Positions 55,805 through 64,000 of a DNA stretch of 64,000 nt are shown here, piece by piece. Both the position numbers and the translations under genes were made by a program. The notes beneath the pieces were generated by a model, which saw only the letters and a program-made list of their open reading frames with translations, searched no databases and was not told the DNA's origin. Source of the DNA: Stemphylium vesicarium. Taxonomy: Eukaryota; Ascomycota; Dothideomycetes; Pleosporales; Pleosporaceae. Each line of letters begins with the position of its first letter. The stretch's first letter is position 1. The DNA is taken from assembly GCA_004380135.1 (NCBI GenBank), contig QXCR01000020.1, positions 124,001 through 188,000 on the forward strand. Reading direction: 5' to 3'.

Positions 55805-57421
55805 TTTGGTGTTTTGGGTTGTGGTTTGGGGAATTTGGTGTACAAGGGGTGGTGAGGATTGGTGATGGTGCTTGGATTTCTGGAGGGCGGCTGGGGTTGT
55901 GGATTTACGTTTCTTGGGGAGTGTTTTCCCTTTTCCTCTTGCTTCGTTGGTCCGGTTGGTTTCTTTCCCGTTATTCGGTTTATTGATTGTGTGGCTTTGG
56001 AGATGGCAGGACCCTGGTGAAGGAGGGTCCAATAACCCCCCGCAGGAGAAGTCTGAGCGATTGTATCTGGTTCCCAAAGACTCCAGTGCCCTTCCGTCTG
56101 AAGCTCTTAGAAGCTCTGTGAAGTAGTGGTTTGTAGAGTGCGGTGGTTTTGGTAGGAGACTGGGAGTAGCATGTTGTAGAGGTAAAGCCGATGATGTGTA
56201 GTCGACGAAGAGAACTGATGGGTGAAGAGATGATGCCTCCTCGACGATTAGTTTGGTGTTGGAGGTTCCTAAAACCCTCGCCAAGATGTCATCAAACGTC
56301 TGCAACCATGGGCTGATAAACGTCGGGCCGCCAGGGTACTCGCGCGCGTGATCTTCACAGAGTTAATAACAGAAAACAGTGCCAACTCACTCTCCACCCC
56401 GCCCCTCCCACCAAGCCATAAACTCACCACAAGTATCAAACAACCTTCCCGTTAGCTTCAGCACCGCCCCCACTCAAACCGGAAGTCCACGATGGCCATG
56501 GCAGACAACAAAAAGGGTCCAGCCAACGGTCCCCGCGACCCTGGAAACTGACATCCCCTTCATATACCGCTCAAATCTCTTCAGCACAAGCGAAGAACCC
56601 CGCCTGACTAATGGAGAAAAAAAAACGCCCACATGCAACCCAAGCCCTAATGTCGTGGAAGTGGCCCCCCGAATCAAGATTTCACCCTGGGTGGGCGTTG
56701 GGAAAGCATGCGATCGCCGATTCACTCTCACCCAAGCGTCACAACGCCCGGGAACACGATCCTATCCAATCCCACTTGAGCGCGAAAAGAGGGGTCCAGC
56801 TAGGCCTGATGGAAGCTTTAGTGCCTTTAGGGGAGAGCTTCTGTGGCTTGTCATCGTCGTCGTCGTCGTCGTCGTCGTCGGTGAGCGGTCTTTGTTCGGA
56901 TGTTACCGAGCTGTGGTGTGGTGTTGATTGCCAAAAACTGTCATCGCCGATTGCCAGCCTCGTGCTCGGCCGCCTTCGGGTGCTCGTGCGCCGGGAGAAG
57001 GGGGGAAGAAAATTGAGAATTTGTCTAAAAACGGAAATCGGGCTGGGTGCGTTTGGAAGCTACGAGAAGTTGGTATGACGGTAGAATGTTGTTTGTGGGA
57101 TGTTTAGAGTAAGTTGCTGGCCAGCGTGAAAGGAAGTCATGCGTATGACATTAAGGGTATCTAGTTGAACGTGGAATAATACAAAGCCTGTGCTTCAAGT
57201 GCACAGGAGCTAGTGACTTTTGATGATGATGGCATCGGACGTATCATGTACTGGGCGTGTTACATGAAGTCAACTTAGGCCCAGAGATTTAGCCGATCGG
57301 GAATACAGACCGATTGAACATCTGTTACACTGGAAGGTGTGCAGAGGACGATGAGTGTTGTTAGTAAGATGCAAGTGACATTAATAAGTGCCTTGAACTC
57401 CACTCAGTACACTGCTTAATG
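55805..57421. other. Long intergenic region with (TCG)9 microsatellite
   Basis: About 1.6 kb between two minus-strand genes. A (TCG)9 microsatellite is at 56854-56880. Open frames of up to 180 codons at 56379-57078 exist but run through the microsatellite and have no motif. It likely holds the promoter of the Cys-rich gene and the 3' UTR of the RNA-repair-like gene. Confidence 0.5.
56854..56880 (+). repeat. (TCG)9 microsatellite
   Basis: Nine exact TCG units, preceded by TCA. It lies in non-coding sequence as far as I can judge. Confidence 0.95.
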
Positions 57422-59156
57422 TTAGTAGAAAGCATCCGGATTGTTGTCATGACCACGGTTCCCATAGCCATGATCGACATCGTCCAAACTCCTGTACTGC
57501 GACTGTCCACCACCGCCACGACCACGTCCTCGACCCCCGCCACCACCGCCGCGGTCTCCACGGTAGCCACCGCGATTGCCTCCTCTTTGGCCGTAGGATG
57601 CATTCCTATTGCCGCGACCGCGATCTCGGTTTCCACCACGGTAACCCCCAGACCTGTCATCCCTGTCTCTACCTCCCCGGCCATGGTTCGGTCGGAAGTT
57701 GTCGTGGCGGCCGTTCTGATCTTCCTTTCGTTGAGACTTGTTGGGGAAGTAACTCTCGTATTCGCTCTCGTTTGCCGTCTCTTCCTCGATACGCAGCATT
57801 TGCTTTTCACCTACGACACTATCGAATTCGAAGGCTTGGTCTTGCGGTACGGGGTGCCAGTTTACAATGCGTGCCGCATCTGCCGGTCGCCCATTCTTGC
57901 GAATAGCCAAGACGACGGTTGGAACGGGGTTCTCCGAGTAAAACTTGGTTCCCTTAGGCACAGTCTCAACTCTTGCAGCCCAGAGCTTATTCTCGAAGCA
58001 AGAAATGGCAGTCACCTTCCACCTAACTTTGGCGCCAATGCCCCCAACTTTGTCCAGTATGCTCTTTGGGCATGGTTTCGGTGTGATGAGGATGCTGTTT
58101 GCGAGGTATCGGATGTCGTCCTTTGGTGTACCCTGGGGCAATGAAACGAGGGAAGTCAACTTCTCGGTCACATCTGAAGGGATCATGTAGCCAGTGTAGA
58201 AGACGGTCTTCTTGATCTGGTAGGGCGGTGTACCTGGTGGGGCATCGCCTGACTTGACTCGTATGTTATGCGTGTTGATCATCTTCTGGATCTCGGCGAT
58301 CTCAGCAACGGGGTCGAGTGATGTAGCGTTCTCGGGAACCTGTATGACTTCGGTGGTGATGGGCCTGCGCGAGGCTTGGTTTTGGGCCTGCAGTAAATCC
58401 TGGTTGAACTGGAAGAAGAAGTCGCGAAAGCCCTTGGTGTGCTTTACTCGGTCTTCGTAAATGTTCAGCTTCTCGGCATCCTTGTATGTGTAGACAATGT
58501 CCTTTAGCAGCTCTTGCTTGAACTCCATTGTGTTCCTGAACTTTTGCCCTGCTGGCCCCGTAGCAGGCTTCAGGCAGACCATGTCGAAATCTAAGCGTTT
58601 GCTTCGTAGGATGCGCTTCACGAGCTCGGCGAAGTTGGACTCTGCTCGGCCGGTGAGGAGAACGCTGAAAGCGTCCTTTTGAGCCATTGATGATTCGACG
58701 AGTTCGACAATCTGCTCATTCCACCAGCCTTGCCATCCGCGCGCCTCTTCTTTCTCGATGCCTTGGCCTGTCGCAGCCAGGATGCTCGAATCGTGCCACC
58801 AGCCTCCGTTGAGGAACATGTCGGGGGAGCCAAGCTGGCCGATGGTAGCGCTATTCCATAACTGCTTATTTGGGAGAGGACTTGCGAAAACTACTATGGC
58901 GTTAGCACCAGGCTTGAAACGTGCATGCGACAAACGTACGGGTATTGTCGAAGTCGTATATGTGAATCGCCTTGATATCAGAAACGGTAGGCAGCTCCTT
59001 GTCGTCACATGACCATCGCTTCAGCGCCGTCACAGTGTGGTATGTCGCCTTTCCATTTGGACCGCCAACGGCAGGCCTGGTCGCGGTTGCTAACATGGCT
59101 GGGAGTGAGCGTCGTATAGAGGGCAAAGCAAGGCGTCGGGTTGTGTAGAGTATCAT
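57422..59156 (-). CDS. HAD-like Swiss-Army-Knife RNA-repair-like protein with RGG tail
   Basis: Two exons, 59156-58940 and 58893-57422, with a 46-bp intron joining IHIYDFDNT to LVFASPLPN; 562 residues. The DFDNT motif is the first HAD-superfamily aspartate motif. Downstream blocks are WNSATIGQLGSPDMFLNGGW, DAFSVLLTGRAESNFAELVK, FDMVCLKPA and TMEFKQELLKDIVYTY, matching the fungal SAK HAD domain linked to RNA repair. A second region with KKTVFYTGYMI and GAKVRWKVTAISCF follows. Residues 470-535 are rich in RGG and RDR, likely RNA binding. The first 30 residues are basic (LYTTRRLALPSIRRSLPAML) and could be a mitochondrial presequence, or translation may begin at the Met near residue 21. The substrate is unknown. 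Confidence 0.85.
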
Positions 59157-59380
59157 TCAGCGTGGAAATTAGGCAGCAGCGGGCGCGGGACTGTCCGCGA
59201 TGGAATGCACGCTTTTTTACACGTGCAGCGAGTGTGGAGGGTATATGACTGTAACAGCCAGGCTGCTGAGGGCTGGAAGTCGCGCGTACTTTTGGATGGC
59301 CCAAGCTCACTTCCGAGGGATGAGCTCATCATCGGAACCAGAGGGTTATCCTACCTTCGTTCTCACAACACCGCAAGCGC

Positions 59381-60232
59381 ATGCCAGGAAGTACGGCTGG
59401 ATCCACGCAAGACGACAAAGAAGACACATGTGCGATATGTCTCTCTTCTGTCACAGAAAGGGCCATTACCGTTCCCTGCAACCACTATACCTTTGACTTT
59501 GTATGTCTGGTATCATGGTTGCAGCAGAGGCCAACTTGTCCGCTATGTAGGACATTAATCCTCCTGATATCCTAATTCTCTCTAATACATTTCCCAGGTA
59601 AATCGCAGGTTACTGCTGTCCAGTATGACTGGTGTTCTCCGACCGACTACAAAACCTACGCTGTCCCTCGAAGTCACTCACCCAACGATGCGCCTCACAG
59701 TCGCACCGACCGACCCGGCTCACTCTTCGCCCCTTATGGACTACCGAGAAGACCGAGAGGCACTCGCCGTCCATATTCACCACCCATCGAAGATATTGCG
59801 TTGCGCAGACGCAGAGACGTGTACCAGAGGAAACTGTACTCGCTACATGTAGGCAGTAACCCCTTTTCTGGATATCGCGATATTACCCCCGATGCCATCG
59901 CCAACTCTCCCGAAATGCAGTCCAAGGCGCGCACGTGGATAAGACGCGAGCTGCGCGTTTTCACGTTTTTGCATGCGGATCCCGCAGCATCGTCGTCGGA
60001 TGCAGCGACCACAAGCAGCAATGCCGAGTTTCTGCTGTCTTACATCGTGTCCATCCTGAAAATGGTGGACTTGAAAGCCAGCAACGGGCACGCGGAGAAC
60101 TTGCTGACAGAGTTTTTGGGTAGAGAAAACGCTAGACTGTTCCTACATGAGCTGAATTCCTGGATGAGAAGTCCCTATACCAAGGTAGAAGAGTGGGATC
60201 AAAACGTGCAGTATATTCAAGAAGAGTCATAA
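59381..60232 (+). CDS. RING-type E3 ligase-like protein
   Basis: Two exons, 59381-59546 and 59598-60232, with a 51-bp intron that splits the last RING Cys codon; 266 residues. The RING is at about 17-57: CAIC, then PCNH, then CLVSWL, then CPLCK across the junction. In CNHYTFDFVC the usual Cys two or three residues after the His is absent; the FDF spacing is one I recall from some fungal Topors-like RINGs, so it may not be a defect. The middle has RRRRDVYQRKLYSLHVGSNP, also Topors-like. The C-terminal 100 residues are helical (TEFLGRENARLFLHELNSWM). It is probably a nuclear ubiquitin or SUMO ligase; partners unknown. Confidence 0.8.
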
Positions 60233-60536
60233 CACCTTCATCATAGACATGAAATTATACCCGGGCATACCAGCTTGCGCCCAATCTGAACCTCCAGTAG
60301 AGTGGCGTAGTTCCTTGGCTTGCTTGAGCTTCACATCCCCCAGTCTACATGTAGCGTTACACAAATCTACGTGTTCCCCTCCCAACCAATCAACATCCTT
60401 CCCAAAGAGGCGGGCGTTGGCGAAGTAGCAAATTGTACTGCCCTGTAGGTAGCAAACCCTCGCAAGACAACGTCTGGTGAGACGACAGAAACTCTTCCTG
60501 TACCCCTCACAATCACCCTAAACCCATCTTTTCCAA

Positions 60537-62930
60537 ATGGGCGTTTACAAAGACCTCGACGGATACATGGGAACCTTGACGCGCCAAAAGCGCGTGCTCG
60601 AAGAAGCCAAAAAGAGACGAGGTCAACGGCCTCGTGATAGGAAAGACAGAGATGTGATACTGTTCGAGTTCGCAATGGCATCGGCAGCCACCTCAGCGAA
60701 AACTTCAGGCAGTGGCACACATCTGATGCGTTCTTCATTCGTCCCTCCAGCATATCCGCCTTGCATCACCCCGCTGGACCATCTGCATCCCATCACGATC
60801 GCCGACCTGAGGCTCGAAACGCACCATCGTGGAAGCTATCTTCTTCTGCGAGCCGTCGCACCGCCAAACCGTGTGACAGCAATCTTGGTTCCGGCCGAGG
60901 ATGAGCGCCGAGAAGTCGCAATCTTCCAACTGTATCAGCAGGAAGATGAAGACACCCGCCCTGCGAAAGATGTCGTAGAAGATGGTTCCATTCTGATCGT
61001 CAAAGAGCCCTTCTTCAAGGTTATGGCATCTGGAGAATACGGTCTACGGGTGGATCATCTATCCGATGTTCTGTACCTGGACACATTTGACCCCAGAGTA
61101 CCCCAGTCGTGGCGGCCAAAGCGAGTAGAGACTGAAATTTCGGCAAATTCCCTCAAGCTCAAGGGCAACGATTGCGTGGGCCGGGGACAGTACTGGCGTG
61201 CTATCAAAGAGTGAGCGAGATGTCCATTAGATGAGTGACGAAGCTAATCCCGGATTACAGGTACTCGTGCTCTATCACACTCTCCAACACCCCAAGAAAT
61301 CGAAGTGATTAAGCGGAACAGATCTCTAGCATATCTCAGAACCAAGCAATACGACACCGCACTATCCGATACAGGCTTTCCAGATTTGGCCAACCAGCAT
61401 CAGAAAAGGCGTTGTTTCGTGCAGCACAGGCTCTATACCACCTCGGCCGATTCGAAGAATGCTGCAGTGTGCTTCAAAAGCTCTGCTCTCAGTCCCCAGA
61501 CAGCAAAGAAGGCATTCAAGCTCTTAACTGTGCGCGCCATAGCTACGCTGAAAGCATGACTGGAATCTACGAATTTGGGCTACTTCAAGCAGAGGCAAAG
61601 AAGAGTTGTCCGCCTCACTTGGATCACGCTACCCACATCGGAGCTGTGGAGGTGCGGGAAGCCAAAGGAAAAGGCCGCGGCTTATTCACAACCAAAGCGG
61701 TGGAAGCGGGTGATTTGATCCTCTGTGAGAAGGCGTTCAGTCATGCCTATGTCGACGAAGTGCGAGACAGCAACGCAAGTGTCACGTTCTTGATGAACAC
61801 AGAGACGGACACAATGTTCAAGGGTGGTCAAGCCGATCTCATCCGTCTCATCACGCAAAACATGTACAAGAATCCGTCGACAGCTGCTGCGTTCACTGCC
61901 CTTCACCACGGCGCATGCACACCCGTTGACGTGGAATCTGTAGACGGCCAGCCATTCGTAGACAGGTAAGCCCCATATACCCTTCTCAGTCTCACCACCA
62001 ACTCCACATCACTAACCCAACCGGCGCCTTAAGTTTCCTCGTCGAGCGAACAATGGCTCTAGACGTCTTCGGCTGTCCCCTATCCAGCCTCCACAGCCAC
62101 AAAGACGTCATGTCCAACAAGTGTGTCGAAGAAACCGCCTACAACTCCTGCGGCATATAGATCACAGCCTCGTACATCAACCACAGCTGCACCGGCAACG
62201 CGCACCGCTCCTTCATCGGCGACATGATGATCGTGCGCGCAACCAAGCCCCTGGCCCCCAACACAGAACTCAGCTTCCCTTACGTAGCCCCCCTCTCCCT
62301 CTCCACCAGCGACGCGTCTCCTTTAGCCAAGAAGTTCAAAAGCTGGGGTTTCATCTGCTCCTGCGACATTTGCGCAGACATGAGAGATACCCCCTGGTCC
62401 GTAGTCCAGAGAAGACAGAGTCTACTCCGCCAGTTCAAAGACCTGTGCGACACTTCATCCTCTCTAAGCGGTCTCCCAGCGAAGAAAATGCAACGCGTGC
62501 TCACCGCTCTAAACGACACTTACACTAGTCCTGCGGAGCAAGTCCCCCGCTTTGCACTATTCGACCCCTTACTCCTCCTCACGCGCGTACACATGGACCG
62601 CGACGACTTCGCAAACGGCCTCGATGCCGTCACGCAGACGCTGCGTACACTGGGTTTTGTAACCACGGGGCGCGATCGCAACGCATCTGCGGAATTCCAG
62701 ATCGTGACTTGGGGCCATCTGCTGGACGTGTCGTGGAAGTCTGTTTGCATGCGCGGGGGGCGTTTGGGGTTTTGGGGTTGGTGGGCAAGGCGGGGCAGGC
62801 GGATGGGTTTGCGAGGGTTGCGTATCGTGTGCTTGTGGGTGAGGATGAGAGTTTCAATGGGACGTATGAGTTTTGGGTTGACTGTTTGCGTGGGGGTTGG
62901 TGGGTTGGTCTTCGCCTTCTGAGGGACTAA
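60537..62930 (+). pseudogene. TPR-SET (SMYD-like) protein, degraded
   Basis: Exon 1 is 60537-61210, then introns at 61211-61260 and 61966-62033. TPR text (IKRNRSLAYLRTKQYDTALS; LFRAAQALYHLGRFEECCSV) leads to a SET domain (EAKGKGRGLFTTKAVEAGD; ITASYINHSC; ELSFPY) and post-SET Cys (CSCDIC). Lesions: text shifts frame just after the first intron (about 61262-61275) and shifts back at about 61392-61397. A TAG at 62158-62160 stands where GIWITAS has Trp. A one-base loss in the G6 run at 62755-62760 moves the C-terminus (GKAGQADGFARVAYRVLVGE) to another frame. The family methylates lysines on histones or other proteins. Sequencing errors could explain some lesions, but the SET stop looks genuine. 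Confidence 0.75.
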
Positions 62931-63692
62931 GGGGTTGTATGGGAGTACGCGATTCGGGTTTCAAGGATAAGGAAAGAGGGTTGATTCGGGTATTGTACGA
63001 AGTGTATCAAGTGTAGAAATTGACAGTTGGTGCGGCCAGCTTCATATCCAGTTCCCTTCTCCTCTGCGCTCTTGCTCTGTCATTCATTCCTGCTGCAGTC
63101 ATCGTTCTATCCCTATCCACACACATCGCTAGCTCGCCCGTGAAGCGACGTAGATCATCTTAAAAGATCCATAAGCGTCCCTGTCGCCTTGCATGTGCTG
63201 TGTTCCGTACACTGCAAGTCTTGTTCTGAGCGATGGTCGTGGTTTGGCGTTGAGCAAATATGGCGTTTGGGGCTTGCAGAAGGACGTACGCCCGTCTTGC
63301 ATCGTATGCGTCCGGCTATTAGACTTGCGAGGCGCGCTGGTTCGGTGTCTCTTACTATTCGGGAGTAGTCCACTATTCCAGCGTCGTGCACTATTGCCGT
63401 GTCACTTCCTAGGACGTCTTCGAGTCATAATCTCCATCCGAGAGAAACGACACTACTTTGCAGAGAGGTTGAATATTTCCTTACACTTTGAATTTACAAT
63501 TCTTGATATATAGACCAAGCTCATGCCCGTTATCAGTCTTTTAGGAATAGATACGGCATAGTATTAGATAGATCTAGTCAACCTAATACCTCCAGTCCTT
63601 GAGCAGGTAGCTTTCGCCAAGTGTAGAAAAATCTTGCCACAATGTAGGCATGTGTATCGTGCCGGATTCTTCGAGGATTAAATTCTTCAACA
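62931..63692. other. Convergent intergenic region
   Basis: About 760 bp between the SET relic and the partial membrane-protein gene. It has T/C-rich stretches at 63045-63130. No motif-bearing frame. Confidence 0.45.
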
Positions 63693-64000
63693 TCATGTTA
63701 TAGCCATGTATCCCAGAAACATGGCCCCTAGAGTGAGTGTGAACCCTGAAGCAGTAAATGCGCCCTGGATGTCCTTTTTCTTGACTGACCAGACTATGGC
63801 AAAGATCAAACTGAACAGGATGATTATGACGAAGCAACAGTAGATAGTTGGCCAATGCCAATCTTCCTCGAGATGGAGACCCCATCCTATTGCCACCTTG
63901 TTTTGGGCCGCTTGGAGCTCTCCCTTGAAACGTCGTTTGGATAGCTGATGAAGAGTCGTTGTTTTGATCGACCGCGATTGAGTGAGGATTGAGAAAATCT
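63693..64000 (-). CDS. C-terminal end of a fungal membrane protein, partial at the window edge
   Basis: An open frame enters from the right edge and ends at 63693. It reads SIKTTTLHQLSKRRFKGELQ, then AAQNKVAIGWGLHLEEDWHW, then a strong hydrophobic helix (PTIYCCFVIIILFSLIFAIV), a basic loop (KKKDIQGAFTAS) and a second hydrophobic segment (LTLGAMFLGYMAIT). The GWGLHLEE-x-W plus membrane helix pattern is, as I recall it, a common C-terminal module of large uncharacterised Pezizomycotina proteins. The start lies beyond the window, so the GTG/ATG-like codons near 63896 are not true starts. Confidence 0.7.
   Translation of the reverse strand, partial: IFSILTQSRSIKTTTLHQLSKRRFKGELQAAQNKVAIGWGLHLEEDWHWPTIYCCFVIIILFSLIFAIVWSVKKKDIQGAFTASGFTLTLGAMFLGYMAIT

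Noticed and set aside
56379..57078. Two long plus-strand frames over the (TCG)9 repeat
   Set aside because: Ser or Val runs come from the microsatellite; flanking text has no similarity I recognise.
57419..58144. Plus-strand frame of 241 codons
   Set aside because: Antisense to the RGG-rich end of the SAK protein, which is clearly coding on the minus strand.

Overview
The window is nuclear DNA of a filamentous ascomycete (Pezizomycotina). The evidence is many short introns of about 45-100 bp with GT..AG ends and CTAAC/CTGAC-like branch sites, about 50% GC, and typical lineage genes: a HET-domain relic, a PalB-type calpain, a NoxB-type NADPH oxidase, a GH12 endoglucanase and a GH47 mannosidase. 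Dothideomycetes/Pleosporales is a plausible guess, but the sequence alone does not prove it.

Layout. 0-3.6 kb: a decayed HET gene and an F-box/transglutaminase-like/YccV protein (FBXO21 type, minus). 4.4-12.5 kb: a Sec14-like lipid transfer protein (plus), convergent with nucleoporin POM152 (minus), which shares a 500-bp divergent promoter with a UCH37-type deubiquitinase (plus). 13-17 kb: a tiny two-exon hydrophilic protein (plus), a GH47 alpha-mannosidase (minus) and an unrecognised gene with an in-frame TAG (minus). 18.5-25.9 kb: an unresolved coding stretch, the SNIP1/Pml1 FHA protein (minus) and a six-exon coiled-coil protein of unknown role (plus). 27-30.5 kb: two secreted proteins, a GH12 glucanase and a small possible carbohydrate-binding protein. 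31-39 kb: a Kes1/Osh4-type oxysterol-binding protein (7 exons, minus), PalB/Rim13 (5 exons, minus) and a peroxisomal adenine nucleotide carrier (plus). 39-43 kb: a small Cys-rich protein, an F-box gene broken by one stop codon and a metallo-beta-lactamase-fold hydrolase. 44-52 kb: NoxB, a short-chain dehydrogenase, a 72-aa membrane protein and the ribosome-assembly methyltransferase Emg1/Nep1. 52.5-64 kb: a VOC-fold protein with a long disordered tail, a second Cys-rich small protein, an HAD/SAK RNA-repair-like protein with RGG tail, a RING protein, a degraded TPR-SET gene and the C-terminus of a fungal membrane protein running off the right edge.

The genes do not form one pathway or a metabolite cluster; this is mostly ordinary housekeeping chromosome. 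I found no convincing new multi-gene system. Points that stand out: four loci carry disabling lesions, and the proposed nonsense changes fit CpA/TpG-to-TpA transitions; many genes switch abruptly from C-rich to G-rich on the coding strand toward the 3' end; and several small or orphan proteins have no recognisable family. I saw no tRNA, rRNA, CRISPR array or transposon. Exon coordinates come from reading splice sites by eye, with reading-frame checks across each junction.
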